From NCBI RefSeq assembly GCF_021155765.1, contig NC_060112.1, positions 7,626,001 to 7,690,000 on the forward strand: a DNA stretch of 64,000 bases. The letters are read 5' to 3'. A program made the translations under genes and the position numbers. The number at the start of each line of letters is the position of its first letter. The first letter of the stretch is position 1. The notes under the pieces are model-generated. The model had not been told where the DNA came from. It saw nothing but the letters and a program-made list of their open reading frames with translations, and made no database searches. Below, in pieces: positions 16,189 to 29,800 of the stretch. The stretch is from Diprion similis. Taxonomy: Eukaryota > Arthropoda > Insecta > Hymenoptera > Diprionidae.

Positions 16189-18349
16189 TTATTCCCTCAT
16201 CATCTTCTCTTTTTGACGGGCAAGCTTCTTCTTGCTCAGCTTCTTCTTGGATGGTTCCTCCTCGGTGGCTTTTGCAACCACGTCCTCTTTTTCAGTGAGC
16301 ACGACCTCTATGTGGCAAGGAGAGCTCATGTAAGCTGGAAACAACAATTTATTTGTCATGTGTTATGCAGCAAAACTTTGGTGTTCATTCGTCTGGTACA
16401 GTTTTACTCATATTTTATTGACCTAGTATTTTCCTAATTACATGCTGAGTCGATATTTGTGATATTCAAATAGCTCCTGAATATACATTTATTGTATTTA
16501 GGTAAATGCATTTTGTGTTTAAATAAAATACATCCTTAAGAAGTTTTTAGATGGTCATACACTAAAATGAACAGAGCTTGATATTTTGTGAAAGTGGAAT
16601 TCAAGTATATTAAATGGATACTTACGATTGATACGACCATGCGCTCTGTAAGTTCTTCTGCGAAGGCATGGGGCACGATTGACCTGAATGTGTTCGACAA
16701 CCAATCGGTCTACATCAACACCTTTGAAATCAGCGTTACTCTCTGCATTCTTCAGAAGTTGCAGCAAAAATTCTGCTGACTTTTTCGGCCAACGACCTAA
16801 GTAAAGAAGTAAATCATTTATATTCTGCTTTCAATACTATGCATAAACACCCAGCGTTTAAATCCTGTAACATTATCATTGTATGGACACATTTAATAGC
16901 AGTGTATAAAATTGAGCAAACTAGTGTATAAAATGGTAAAGCATAACATTAATTATATTTTGCGAACTCAACTGATTGAATCCTTCTAAAGTTGCAAAAT
17001 AATCATCTTTAAAAAAACATTTCAGCAAAAAAACTGGATAAACACTGATGTTTTTAAATTCTAACTGAAATTTTTGTGATTCAACACAGTGATTTTTATA
17101 TTGTAACGAAAAACTTGCACAGCAAAAAAAGCTTGCACGGCAAATACACAGGCTGTTTTGTTCTATAATGCTATCAATTTTCAAGAATAAATTTGCTGCA
17201 GTTCCTAAACAAATTAATGCTCAATGAATTGCAAACTTCGCATGTTTGATACTGACACAATAAGAGTACGTTACTTTATTGTATCAAATAAAAGTTCTTT
17301 TAAAATTCCGGAAATGATACACAATTCCTAGAACTTCGTAGACGATTTAAATATTACATTTTTTTCGTCAAATTCTTCAACATTGCATACCCTGCTTCTA
17401 TGATTAACTAATTAAAATGGTAATATGACAAAACGAGATTTAAATTAGTAACATTATAACAAAACATTTTTTAAGATTTATCATTTTGCAGCTTTTAACG
17501 AGTTGAAGGAGTTGAATTTGCAATAAACGTATGTATGTTTTACTCTATTGCAGTTTACTGAATTTCAGATAATGCTGTCGTTGCGAACTAACGAGTTTTT
17601 TCGTAAATAGTTTTACAATCCTTTGAAATTAAAAGAAATTTAAAAACATGCATGTTAGCAAAGATACAAACCTTGAGTGGTGCCAAACTGTTTAGCCTGA
17701 GCACACCTTCCTACACCACCGTTAAATCTGCGGAATGGTACACATTCTTTGTGTTCAATGACACTTTTCAGATACCTCTGGGCACGACGCAGAGCCATAC
17801 CCTTTATAGCACGAGCTGTTTCATGAGTGTTCTGAAAGAATTTTAATAACGTCATAAACAAAGCAGATTTTGAGTTAGTAATATGCTTTCATATGTCTAC
17901 AAGGATATAGGCATAAAGAAATTCAACTTCACTAATATTTCATCTACATATCAGACGAGCTTACACGCATGATCAGACACATATAATAGCAGTTTGAAAT
18001 AGTTTAATCTTTCATATTTTTGCAAGTTGGAAGTATGGAAATTTCAATATGTACAAAATACACACTGCAGACAATTTCCATGACAGACACAATACAATTT
18101 CTTGAAAATTACCTAATCGATGAAACGTGCAAAACGATCGAACGCTCAATTGCAGTAAAAATACGATTGTTCGAATTCTGACAAGATTTACACCACGAGC
18201 AGAAGCACCCGCAGATTGTAAATTTCTAGGTTATCCTGATATAAGGAAAGAAGCGTGAAGTTGTTTACCTTGAAGTGCACCCGGAGGTTTGAACCGCGTG
18301 CTTTGCACGACTTGGTCGCATTATCAGGCTCGCGAGAATACCGTCCCAT
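16189..18349 (-). CDS. RpL17: Large ribosomal subunit protein L17 (uL22 family), 4 coding exons
   Basis: A structural protein of the 60S subunit near the peptide exit tunnel. Coding exons in transcript order: 18349-18269, 17831-17672, 16796-16626, 16334-16189; all GT-AG and in phase, giving 185 aa against 184 in human L17. Recognisable segments in order: [101 protein letters not shown] and a lysine-rich tail ending KEKMMRE. The ATG lies six bases into exon 2 (acceptor tttcag at 18356-18357), so exon 1 is non-coding. No residue looks aberrant, so this is the functional gene rather than a processed copy. Its promoter region is shared with, or adjacent to, that of MEK. Confidence 0.97.
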
Positions 18350-18597
18350 TTTGCCCTGAAATAAAACGAATAGAGTTTAAATTATTCCGAAATGTGGAAA
18401 ACATCAGGCGCCGCCATGAAGCTGGCACGTATGTTTTACTGATAAAAATTGTAACTGGAAACACATAATCACAAAACTTTGCCACTCGAATTGTAGATCA
18501 GAGTTTAGCGTACATAATTGATAAATTCAATACTCTATAACTTAAAGTATATTTCAGATGCACACAGATTCGTAAAATAACAAGGCTCGGTCCGTAC

Positions 18598-18626
18598 CTC
18601 TTCTCGGAGCGATATTACAGGAAAAG
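18598..18626 (-). promoter_or_regulatory. Probable non-coding first exon of RpL17 with a 5' TOP-like start
   Basis: On the minus strand a pyrimidine-rich start CTTTTCCTG (from 18626) precedes a short leader ending in GAAGAG|GTACGG, a good donor at 18597-18596. Splicing to the acceptor at 18356-18357 would put six bases before the RpL17 ATG. A start at C followed by pyrimidines is typical of ribosomal protein mRNAs (TOP). A TCTCGCGA motif, known from some housekeeping promoters, lies just upstream at about 18648-18655. The transcription start itself is inferred. Confidence 0.55.
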
Positions 18627-19312
18627 ACGTCACAAAGTTTCAAGCTTCGCGAGATGTCCGCAAGAGGATTCCCGTTGGTGGCGCTGCCTTATCATCTCAT
18701 CTCACAAAAAGGCTCGACCTAGGGGCGTTTGTACTAAACTCGGCTCCCGGCGATTGTAGGATTGTAGCCTACTTAAATATCGTTGGCGATCCCCAGTAAG
18801 AGGAGAACTTGGGACGCGGGAAGTACAGGCGTCCACCGATTCAAAGCCGATTTCCATGTAATAGTGCTCTGCAAGAGGATCCGTATAACCAATATAACCT
18901 TCTTTCACTCCCTTCATACGTTTCATACGAAGGTTTTTTTAACAGTTCTCCGGCTCGCCTCCGAAGCCTTATTCACGTAATTACGGAACTTTTGTTTCCC
19001 CAACCCGATTATACCGCACAACAAGGAAGTTGAAACATATTTGACAGTTCCACGTTTGACAGCTTAGTCTTGTTATCACGTTGAATACACATATGTACAC
19101 ACAGCTATTTGATAGCTTGGAGCTTTTAGTTGTTAAATATTGATGATAATGCGCGGCTAACTGATACTCCGATAAATCAAGATTCTGAGTAGATAATAAA
19201 GTAGAAACCGACTAAAGCGAGATACTCAACGCTGGGTAGTGTTCCTGAGATTCATTCTTACCCATCGACGAAGACTTCTTGGTTTCGGAAGGCTTATAAC
19301 ACACCGTAACAA
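18627..19312. promoter_or_regulatory. Head-to-head promoter interval between RpL17 and MEK
   Basis: About 690 bp separates the inferred RpL17 start from the MEK start codon on the opposite strand, so the interval must hold the RpL17 promoter and probably the MEK promoter and 5' UTR. The RpL17 side is GC-richer. No TATA box was recognised. Short ORFs here have no support. Confidence 0.5.
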
Positions 19313-22300
19313 ATGTCGAAGAACAAATTGAACCTGACTCTACCTCCAGGTTCTATAGAACCTGTGGCAGCAGTCTCACCTTCGCCACCAGTTCCGCCAT
19401 TGCCTGTTTACACAGAACCTGCAGTACCAATTCCGGAGTAAGTTTACTCTTTTATAACAACGTTATTAATGTAATTACTTTTGAAAGAGTTGATCAGTCC
19501 GTAATTAATCGTTCAATCTTTATTGTTTTCATATCATATTTTTTTCTTGATTTGTTATTCTATACACCGTATCTACTCGCACCGCCATGTCTTTGTTTGG
19601 ATGCAATTTACACGCTTGTCATGCTTGCCGCATGATAAATGTTCCACTACGTTTAGCCTCCGTTATATTCTCATTGGATGTATTACGAATTATTGTATTC
19701 TGTTGTCATTCACAACCACCACACTCATATGAGGTAGTAACTGCGCTCCCAGTTATAAAAAACTAATGAACCCATACAAAATTACTTACTAAATACAGTA
19801 GAAAAATTTATTTCATGAGAAAAATTCAGTTTTTTCAATAAGTGGTTCTTCCACTTTATATTCCAATATGAGTAGGCATCAGTCGAAATAATAGTTCCAT
19901 TTCTAAGCAATACAAACAATTTTCTATTTCCGCAATAGTCTGGATGAATTGTGTGTAGTGAACTAATTTGAGAAACGCAAAATTCTAATTCTGGATACTT
20001 TTATTTAACTAGACTACATTCTTTCTGTGAAAACTGTTGGCCTAAATTGATTCTTGAATCCAAAGTTTAAAAGTTTTTTGAATATGCTTTACGGATACGA
20101 TTAATAGATATTAACAGTTTCAGTGAATACTAGATAATTTAGAAAATCTGGTTCAATTTTATATCCCGTTATACAAATGTGTGAAATACTAGTCTTCAAC
20201 ATATCATGTCTAATAACAAGTGTCTTGATTGGTACCTAATCGATTTTGCTAATCACAACTTCTTATAAAACTGCAATTTAAACTGCTGTTGAAGTTCAAA
20301 CGTCACGATAACAAAATACCAACACAAGTTATTCAATCAGTTCACCTATTGACAATTCAGGAGATGGTTGACGAAGGAAAGTCCTATGCAAATAATCAAC
20401 CTTATGTACACTTTTTGATTGCAATCCTGTAAACCTTCAATATTTGTATTTGTTATGTTACTATTACTTGCAAACTTGAACCTGCGAATTGGAGTCACTT
20501 ATGTTTATTCGAATCTCAGTTACAATTGGACAGTTCACAACTTTAGCAACCCAAGCGTTTTCCAAAACTCTTTCACCAACACTGAATTTGAATGATAAAT
20601 GAATGTAATATTTACCCCTCAGTTCATCAAGTTGTGTCCAATGGTTTACGAAGTTTCATTTACTCCTGAAGGATTTATTAGAGTTTATGAGATACGCTTG
20701 ATCAATCGAACTTCTAGACACAATGTTACAAGTTCTGTCCAAAATACTGGTACATATTGATACATATTGTTTATTGAATATATAAATTTTTATTGACAAT
20801 ATTAATTCTGTAGTGAAGTTGATGCATTGAAATTGCATCGCATTTATTCCTGTGAAATAATACCACAGATGTTGTAATTGTTTCAAATTGTTACTGTGTA
20901 ACTAGCAACCTCAATACAGTTCCTGTGAAATCTGGGCATATATTTGCATTCATTAATTTAATAAAATTTTGCAGTGGTGTAATGGGAAAAATGAGCATCG
21001 ATGCCCTTCAAGAGCGATTAGAAGAACTAGAAATGGATGAGGAACAACGCAAAAGATTGGAAAGTTTTCTTGGCCAGAAAGAAAAAGTTGGTGAATTATG
21101 TGATGAGGATTTTGAAAAATTAGGAGAGCTGGGTGCGGGAAATGGTGGCGTTGTTATGAAAGTCAGACACAAAAAGTACGGCCTCATCATGGCTAGAAAG
21201 GTATTTAGGAATTTATCACGGCAGAATGTGAACTAAAAATCAGAATATTAAAATCAACTTGTATTTCTTCTTTTGTAATTTCAGCTAATCCACCTTGAGG
21301 TAAAACCGGCCATCAAAAAACAAATAATAAGGGAACTCAAAGTTCTCCACGAGTGTAATTTCGCACACATTGTAGGCTTCTACGGAGCATTTTACAGGTA
21401 TGATTTCGCTAATCTCGTCAATTTATTTGTTGTGTAAAACTTCAGCTTTTTTTAATGATAATTACTGTCATAGCGATGGTGAAATCAGCATATGTATGGA
21501 ATACATGGACGGCGGATCGCTGGATCTTATTTTAAAAAAAGCTGGCAGAATACCTGAATCGATATTGGGAACCATCACAGCTGCGGTAAGCAATATTTAT
21601 TTAAACTTATTTTCATTCTGCAGGTACATTATTACAGACTTTTTGTCGTTTTTTAAAAATTAATTGCTACTTGAAGGGTACACTCTTCAATTGAAGCCCT
21701 TCTATCTAAATGGCGTCAATATTATTGAAAAGCTGATACTTTTATACACATATACATAGACTTATATTTGTAATTTTCTTGTTTGAAAATGGTTCAGTGC
21801 CTTTGGATGATATCTACAAGTTAATCAACATTATTTAGTTTCATTTATTTAGAAATTTTATTATTAATCGTTTCATTTCTTACGTAGATATCTGGTCACA
21901 ATCATTATTTAAATTTTCAATTGAGAAAAGAATTCTATAATACAAGTGTGTTTTTTTTTAAGACAAATTTATTGATGCCCAGCACTCTGATATTCACATT
22001 TTTTAATAATTCATAGGTTTAAAATACTACTCCCAAAGCTGGGATTCCATTAGTTCTTAGTCTAAAGAAACATTACATGGCTTAAATAGTTCATCTCAAA
22101 TTACACTACAGGTAGTACATCATACTGTAGGAAAATTTTGCTATTAATTGCTCTCTAGAAAGAAAGCTCATGCAATGTTAGTAGTACGTTTCAGTTTCAA
22201 CAAAACCTCCTGGCCACCTACGAATACACAATCTTCGTAATTCGTCATATATCCAAAGCAAAATCGCAAAAGGTAAACATGGCAGAAACCAAATTGGATC

Positions 22301-25300
22301 TAAACTAACTGTCTGGAATATAATCTCTGTCCCGGGCACATATAAGAGTATTGCCGTTAGAGCCATCTCGAAGAAAAATGAAAAGTTTAAAAACCAGTTA
22401 CCCATACCTTGTTGAAAAATTGAATTTCGACGTGTTTTACATATTACTAAGTCTACCATCTGAGTTATTACTATGGAAATAAAATAGCCAGTTCGTGCTG
22501 TGTGTAGTAGCGACATTCTGTCTTGGTAATTCCATTGTTGGCCAAATGAATCTGTCAAATTATTGACAGTCTGAGATTCCCATTTCAATCGCAATCCAAT
22601 TAAATCATGCGGGAAAAATCCGTAAAAACTAAGGATAGTAAAATAAGTGTAAAATCCCGCCAGTGATTGTATCATACCAATTTGACCATAAGTCATAGAA
22701 ATCAAACGCTTGTTTACCAGTTTGTCGCGCTGAGGATTCCTCGGTGCTCGACGCATTATATCAGATTCAGCGTTTTCGTAAGCTAGTGCAATCGCTGGTA
22801 ATAAGTCTGTTCCTACGTCAACGCACAGTACCATTTCAATGACAAATGGGAGTGGTATGTCGAACACTATTGTGCTCAACAGGGGTAGCATTTCAGGAAC
22901 ACTCGATGTCAACGTATAAGCAATAGATTTTTTCAAATTATCAAATATTAATCGGCCTTCTTCAATTCCAATCACAATGGAGGCAAAGTTATCATCCATT
23001 AATATCATGTCAGCAGCATTCTTTGCCACATCCGATCCAGTGATACCCATAGCAATCCCAATATCAGCTTTTCTTAGAGCCGGCGAATCGTTAACTCCAT
23101 CTCCAGTTACAGCAACAATCTCTCCCAAACGTTGACAGCTTTCTACGATAAGTAATTTTTGTTGAGGAGATGTACGGGCAAATACAATTTCCTCATAGTC
23201 CCTTATCAGCAAGTCCAATTGATGCATCTCCATGTTTCTGAGTTCATTACCAGTAACCACGATGGCAACACTTTCAGTGCCCTCAATCTGCGAGATGGAT
23301 ATATTGCGAACCATAGCAGCTTCATACTTCGTTTCATGACCTTCCCCTATGATGCCAACTTTTTTGGCAATAGCCATAGCCGTGACTGGATGATCACCTG
23401 TAACCATTATTACCTTAATTCCAGCACTTCGGCATTTTCTTACAGCTTCTGGAACTGTTGGTCTAGGCGGATCGATCAAGCTTATCAATCCGAGAAATCT
23501 GTAACCATTGTGTGGATAATTTTGTTGCTTTGAATCATTTGTATTGAATACAAAGTCAAGTCCATACTGGCTCTCTGGTAGATGTAAATCACAGTATGCT
23601 AAAACTCGTTCACCTAAATATCCTAGATCAGTGCATGCGTTTCGTATAGTTGACTTAACTGTAGCACTCATTGCACCAGAGCTTCCGCCAATTTCCAATA
23701 TCGTACTACATAATTCTACTATGATCTCTGGAGCTCCCTTCAGTATCATTATGTACCCACCTTTCTCTTCTCTATGTATAGACATTTGGAATTTTCTTGA
23801 CGAGTCGAATGGGATTTCTGCTACTTTGGGGAATTGGGTTCGAAACTTTGTAGTGGGATGAATGTGCTCGCAAAACTTGAGGATGCCTGTCTCTGATGCA
23901 TCACCTATAACTTCCCACTCGTCGATGGGAAGTACAATAGCATCTGGAGTTAATCTCATTTTAAACTCTGCCCGTAGACAAAGAGTAGCAGCCTTAACGA
24001 GCATGTTGAATGCTGGTTTTTCGAGCAGAAGATCTCTTTCTGCCCCTAGATTCGGATTGGCGACAATCTGATGGGTCTCATTTCCAAACCACAAATGGGA
24101 TACGGTCATTTTATTTTGTGTTAAAGTTCCTGTTTTATCCGAGCAAATGGTTGATGTTGATCCCAGAGTTTCCACTGCTTCCAAATTCTTGACCAAACAA
24201 TTTTTTGTTGCCATTTTTTTAGCTGTTAGCGTCAGACTTGTTGTTACTGTTACAAGTAACACTTCTGGTACATTAGCAATGACAATGCCTAACAAGTATG
24301 TAAACGCCTTTACAAGATTGTAGCCCAAAAGTAATGCTAATGTAAAAAATAAGAAACCAGAAATAATAGCTACAACAGTAATTATATGTACAAAATGTCT
24401 GATTTCCTTGGCTATAGGTGTTTCTACCTTCTTGAGGTTCGTTGTAAGGCCAGCCAACCGTCCAATCATTGTACGATCCCCAGTAGCAATAACAATACCT
24501 CTTGCTTCACCAGCGACGGCGAAAGATGAGAAGAATGCTACGTTTTGTGATTCCAGAGGGTTGCGGTCAGTTGGCTTGTCAGATCGTGACTGCGGTTCGC
24601 TTTCTCCTGTTATGCTAGAGTTTTCCACTCTAAGTCCTACGCATTCTATAATTCTAATATCAGCTGGAACTTTATCTCCAAGTTTTATTTTCACCAAATC
24701 ACCTACAACAACTTCTTCTGTAGGTATTTCAAGCATCACTCCTTCTCTGATAATTAGGGCACAAGTTGGAACCATTTTTGAAAAAGAATCCATAATCTTC
24801 GAATTTTTACTCTCTTGATAGTAAGCGAATAAGCCTGAGATAATGCAAATGGCAACAATGATGACTCCGAACCACTGTATGCCATCATCTTTTGTATCAA
24901 GTGCATATAATACAAAACATAGGGCTGCACATGTCCATAATAAAGCAGCAAAGCCCCCACACAAGCATTTTAAAAATTTTATATATTCGGGCGTCATTTT
25001 TGGTGGGGAGATAGCATTAGGACCATCTCTTTCTAACACATTTTGAGCTCTTTCGTTGTTTAAACCAGACTCTATGTTTGTATTGTATTTCTCGCAAAGT
25101 CTTTCTAATTCTATCATGTGATCAACAGTCTCCAGTTCATGGTGCAAGTTCTCAATTTCATATTCCGTTAATCTTTTCTTTTGTATGTGCAAGGAAGACT
25201 TTGTACTCCCGCTTGCTAAATTCGTAATTGAGAAATTATTAGTTCGCCGAGCCATTTTTACAATATGTAAATTAATATTACTACAAACTGAATGTTTTTG

Positions 25301-26828
25301 TATAACAATATTGGTTATGTTTTTACTGAGTGGTATGAAGACTTATTGTTTCATAGCAATCTCAGATCATACTGAGATTTGTTATTTGCGAAGAAAAGTG
25401 TACTTATTTTGTTTTAAATTTAATGCATGTGCGGACAGAATTGATATTGATGTGTCACTGTACTATTTTTTTAATCAATATATTGATTATCAAAATATGC
25501 CTTTATAAAGTTGTATGCGAAATTTAACGGGAAATATAATTGTTCATAATTTAAATTAATATTAACTCTCGGTAAACCTAATACAGCTACGGTGACCTAA
25601 TTTTGTCTTTTATAGGTTCTCAAAGGATTGAGCTACTTGAGAGACAAACATGCTATTATGCATCGTGATGTAAAACCGAGCAACATTTTAGTCAACAGTG
25701 CTGGAGAAATAAAAATTTGTGATTTCGGTGTTTCCGGTCAGCTCATTGACTCAATGGCTAATTCCTTTGTCGGCACCAGAAGTTACATGTCTGTAAGTAT
25801 ATGCGTAAGGAAGTTTCAAATTCATTTATTATAAAAAGATTATCAGTGAGATTCAAACTTTACTAACAACACTAATTCATACTTCAACATCATATGCTTC
25901 ATCATAGCTCGACATCCTGTATTACAGAGACCTATAGACATTTTAGAGTTTACTCAACCAGAAATTTTTCTCACCTAAAGTTAATCGATTTGAGAACGGC
26001 TTTAGAGCAGTACAAGTATGCTCCCCCATAATAAATGTTCTAAACTTTCAGCCAGAAAGACTTCAGGGTACACACTATTCGGTCCAAAGTGACATATGGT
26101 CTCTCGGCTTGTCATTAGTTGAAATGGCGATTGGAATGTATCCAATTCCCTCTCCAGATGCAAGAACTTTAGCTTCAATATTTGGCCCTCAACAAAATCA
26201 ATCACCTGCCGAAAATGCCCCTGCTAATAACGTGTCCACTCCAACATCACAGTCGCCTGCTCATAGTAAGTATTCACTGCATTCATACAAATTTTACGAG
26301 TTTTTCTTTACACGATATATTCTGAACACACTGCAAGGAGTATATATAGACGTTAAGAAAACTAATATTAGTGGACGATATTAATGAATGATTTCCTATT
26401 GAATAAAAGATGCTAGTAGTCCGAGACCAATGGCGATTTTTGAGTTACTGGACTATATTGTGAATGAACCACCTCCAAAGCTTCCACCCGGTATTTTCAG
26501 CAACTCATTTACGGATTTCGTTGACCGTTGTTTGAAAAAAAATCCCGCTGAAAGGGCGGATTTGAAAACGTTAATGGTATGTCTTAATTATTTATTGAAA
26601 TACTTCGAATTTTTATGTTGAAGAGAATCTATATTAAAATTGTCGGTTTGATAATCGTACGTTATTTACTATCAACATACAGCTCATATTAATGTAAAGA
26701 ATAAATTGTAGAACCACGAATGGATAAGAAAAGCAGAATCAGAAAATGTGGATATCGCAGGATGGGTATGTCGCACTATGGATCTTCAACCAACCACTCC
26801 AACGCGCCTAGCGAACGTACAGTCCTGA
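19313..26828 (+). CDS. Dsor1: MAP kinase kinase MEK1/2 (Dsor1), 8 exons
   Basis: A dual-specificity kinase that phosphorylates ERK downstream of Raf. Exons: 19313-19437, 20975-21200, 21285-21397, 21474-21585, 25616-25792, 26052-26265, 26410-26576, 26712-26828; all in phase, 416 aa. The N-terminus [12 protein letters not shown] matches the ERK docking site of fly Dsor1. The kinase domain has the glycine loop GAGNGGVV (95-102), catalytic K117 in [23 protein letters not shown] (208-215), DFG (228-230), and both activation-loop serines S238 and S242 in [11 protein letters not shown] proline/serine-rich insert ([14 protein letters not shown]) sits where MEKs have their proline-rich segment. The C-terminus contains [13 protein letters not shown]. 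Intron 1 (1.5 kb) is empty; intron 4 (4 kb) contains an opposite-strand Na+/K+-ATPase gene. AATAAA overlaps the stop codon at 26828-26833 and occurs again near 27262. Confidence 0.97.
21951..21973 (-). other. AATAAA followed by an A-tract: 3' end, possible poly(A)-tail relic, of the nested ATPase gene
   Basis: Read on the minus strand, about 205 bp after the ATPase stop codon there is AATAAA (21973-21968), eight bases, then nine A (21959-21951). This is where the tail of a retrotransposed mRNA would lie, but nine A in AT-rich DNA can arise by chance. In any case the AATAAA is a reasonable poly(A) signal. Confidence 0.4.
22178..25255 (-). CDS. Na+/K+-transporting ATPase alpha subunit paralog, intronless, nested in MEK intron 4
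   Basis: A P2C-type ATPase, 1025 aa, in one uninterrupted ORF. The first ATG (MARRTNNFS) opens a family-length N-terminus. Visible signatures: TGES (about 216-219, A domain), catalytic D373 in [15 protein letters not shown] in the nucleotide domain, [11 protein letters not shown] and [12 protein letters not shown] in the P domain, and the C-terminal ETYY. Ion-site residues are mostly kept: E331 in M4, the PE of M5, and both aspartates in [12 protein letters not shown] (M6). Departures from the canonical alpha subunit are PEVLLVTVT for PEGLLATVT in M4, TSSVPE for TSNIPE in M5 (S785 where cation-binding N776 is expected), and an M1-M2 loop about five residues shorter ([12 protein letters not shown]). 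No introns, although the family's genes normally have them, and location inside another gene's intron on the opposite strand point to a retrogene. The intact frame over 3 kb shows selection to keep it. Its own promoter must lie within the MEK intron. Confidence 0.95.
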   Translation of the reverse strand: MARRTNNFSITNLASGSTKSSLHIQKKRLTEYEIENLHHELETVDHMIELERLCEKYNTNIESGLNNERAQNVLERDGPNAISPPKMTPEYIKFLKCLCGGFAALLWTCAALCFVLYALDTKDDGIQWFGVIIVAICIISGLFAYYQESKNSKIMDSFSKMVPTCALIIREGVMLEIPTEEVVVGDLVKIKLGDKVPADIRIIECVGLRVENSSITGESEPQSRSDKPTDRNPLESQNVAFFSSFAVAGEARGIVIATGDRTMIGRLAGLTTNLKKVETPIAKEIRHFVHIITVVAIISGFLFFTLALLLGYNLVKAFTYLLGIVIANVPEVLLVTVTTSLTLTAKKMATKNCLVKNLEAVETLGSTSTICSDKTGTLTQNKMTVSHLWFGNETHQIVANPNLGAERDLLLEKPAFNMLVKAATLCLRAEFKMRLTPDAIVLPIDEWEVIGDASETGILKFCEHIHPTTKFRTQFPKVAEIPFDSSRKFQMSIHREEKGGYIMILKGAPEIIVELCSTILEIGGSSGAMSATVKSTIRNACTDLGYLGERVLAYCDLHLPESQYGLDFVFNTNDSKQQNYPHNGYRFLGLISLIDPPRPTVPEAVRKCRSAGIKVIMVTGDHPVTAMAIAKKVGIIGEGHETKYEAAMVRNISISQIEGTESVAIVVTGNELRNMEMHQLDLLIRDYEEIVFARTSPQQKLLIVESCQRLGEIVAVTGDGVNDSPALRKADIGIAMGITGSDVAKNAADMILMDDNFASIVIGIEEGRLIFDNLKKSIAYTLTSSVPEMLPLLSTIVFDIPLPFVIEMVLCVDVGTDLLPAIALAYENAESDIMRRAPRNPQRDKLVNKRLISMTYGQIGMIQSLAGFYTYFTILSFYGFFPHDLIGLRLKWESQTVNNLTDSFGQQWNYQDRMSLLHTARTGYFISIVITQMVDLVICKTRRNSIFQQGMGNWFLNFSFFFEMALTAILLYVPGTEIIFQTVSLDPIWFLPCLPFAILLWIYDELRRLCIRRWPGGFVETETYY

Positions 26829-29800
26829 ATAAATGTCACTCTTACATACTTGACCACATACATTCGTGTTCAGTACTCTTAAGTAGTTCTGAGTTTCTTT
26901 CATTTTAATCAATTATAAGCAGTGGCATTTTCTCATTTGACGTTTCTCTGTATATGCTCATCCCCACATAAACAATTTTGAGAATAGACAGTAACGTATG
27001 GACATTAGCCACTCACTCAAACTAGGTATCTAATTTAATTGTCTTCATTTTCACATGCTAATAAGTGATTGAAATTGACATTACACCAAATTTATATGAA
27101 ATACACATCATAATTGGTCATGTCGTCATCTGAGTTATGGAATTCCCCATCATTCTAACAGAATTGTATAAGTATATTAGTCACATGGTCGATATTAATA
27201 GCAAAGTGAAGTGTATTTAAAGTGTTAGTTGAACTTGAAGTGAAATTCTTATTAATTGGAAATAAACAGTAAGTGCTTGAGTAAGCTAGAAATTTTAAAA
27301 AGCGTTGTAAAAACAAACAGTATTGATTAAATGTTTATTTACTGTCTATATTTCAAAATTGTCGAGGAAATTTTGGTGAATTAAGCTTCGATATGGAATT
27401 CGGATAAACGGACGTATGCGTATCCAGGATAGTTTAACTCAATTCAAAAATTAGTTGTTACAATCCAGAAATCATACGCCACTGTACTGCAATTAACATT
27501 ATTTTACATGTTTTATTGAGTTCATTTAGTTTTGTCAAAAAAGTATGTAAGATAAAAAAATTGTAGCATAGTTTTAGTGACGTACACTCGCAAATGAAAT
27601 GTATACTCTCTGTATCGAAAATGAGATATCACAAAATGCAAAATCGAACTAAGCAAGTAATTCATCCACAAAGATGAGCTGTATGAACTATAAGTGTGTA
27701 TATATCTGTACTGAAAAGTTACAGAGCACAGCCTGTTATTTGAGACAACATTGCTTTTAGTGATTGATTTTACCATTGCAAATGTAACTGAAAAGTCTTT
27801 TACTCAACATAGAAAAATTCAAATTATCACAGATGTGCTTATAATAATGTCTATGTATGCATGTATTGACTTAGAAATACGCTGCTTTCCTATTTATGCC
27901 CTAATATATTATTACTATTCCACATTTGCAATCGTTAATTAATACACGAATAAGCGAATTTTCGAAACGGGATGGAGCTCTGGTGACTTTTTGGTTTAGA
28001 CCTTCATCGTATATGTCAATAGGCCAGTAATTATTAGATTTGAAGAAAATAAACTGTGATTTTCTTTTGACATTGGTTGAAATTTAGTTTAAAAATAATT
28101 CCTTCTAGAGAACAATCAATTGATATAGCTAGGTTCGGCCACTTCCGGTTTGGCTTAAAACTCACCGGAATTTTCAACCAATACTTTTTTATGCCAGATA
28201 ATGAAGATAAATTTGATTGCCTAATATGTCAGTCAAGTCAAGCCTGATAGTAGATGTGATATCTGTTATGTTTCATTTATAAATTAACAACGATACACTC
28301 TGTGTTATACCAGATAGTTTATAAACAAAACAAAACGGATTTGTCGGTCCTGATACTTGTTAACGATACATGCACATTCCGCAGTACGATATTGTGCATA
28401 AATAATATTGCCACGAAGTGATATAGTATAGCCTAATTATTAAGCTGTGTATTTTATGAAAATTGATAACTTTTATTCAATGTGAAGTTGAGTTCAGACT
28501 CTAGAAATTCTACACTAAGCAAGATCTAATAAAACTCGAAGAATTTTTAAGACAGTTTGCTTAGTCTCGACAGTTCGATGATTACGAAGATATAAACATC
28601 TTTTTTAACAAGTCGAAAGTCTGAAATAAGCAATTCGGCACATATTCATGATTGCAAAATCATTAATAGTTACATCTTTCCGAAATTACTATTAATTATT
28701 ATGCGTTAAAGTATGTTTAATAATCGCAAGTAAAAGCAACCGTAAAAAGCCTACCTTTACGATTGGGATATTATGACTCCAACTCATAGATACATCCAAT
28801 TTTGAAAAATGCATGCGACAGTTTTTGAATCACGATCCGTTCAATAACCTGGATATAAATCATTCTTACGGCCGCGATGGGTTTTATATTTATAATAAAA
28901 AATATTCCCCGTCACCTCGCTTTGCTTAGCTTAAGATTATAAATCGTGTGCAATGTATACGCAACATGTTTAAATGATTATTGTAAACTAATTGTTTATT
29001 CCTTCGTATACATATTGAAAACTATAATACCAGTGGTACTTATAACAAATACAATATTTTGTGTTAACAAAATGCAGTCAACAATTTGTTGTTATGTGTA
29101 AATCAAGTTTTTATCATTAACTCAACTATCAGTAAACTGTTTATATCTAAGAGGTTGTGGTGTGCCTTTCTTGCCACTGACTATATCAGAGCATATTATG
29201 GAATGAAAGCAGTACTGAATCGATGCTAGGATTCAGGAAAATAGGAAGGAAGAGCATGTTTCGAGAATACTGAAAATAGATTGAAATTGATGGGATCTCA
29301 GGCTCTAGCGTGTGATCCAATCCAGTGATGGGGTGTGATTGGTATAACAGTTACACTTGTCTCCGTTTTGCCTAAAATTAGTGTAACTAGTATGATTAGT
29401 TATCAATCCAGACATTCACATGACTTTGGAAATTATTGCACAATTATTAACTATTTGTTGTCAAGTTATTGGAAAACTTTTTTAATAGAAAGTAGAATTA
29501 AGTAGGTTGTAAACACGCTTGCCCAGGTCTTTTCCATCACTTAGTTACCAAAATTTTTCTATCGAAAATTAAAATAATATATGAACGAAACTTGTTATTT
29601 TAATGAAAACTATCCAGTGCGAGATTTACACCATATAAGTTCCTTATACAGGACGATGAAATATTCATCTGTGAGAAATCGTTTTCAGAAATAATGCTGG
29701 AAAACGCAATTTAATATCATTAAATAAGTCATAGATAATCATGAATTCAATAATAGCTTCTCAATGGTCTTCAAAACGGCTGAGAATAGAAACCTAAATT

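Noticed and set aside
23159-25046. Several plus-strand ORFs of 60-136 codons opposite the ATPase gene
   Set aside because: They are antisense shadows of a strongly conserved 1025-codon frame.
22178-25255. ATPase copy as a processed pseudogene
   Set aside because: The frame is intact for 1025 codons, all catalytic motifs are present and the C-terminal ETYY is retained, which argues for a functional gene.
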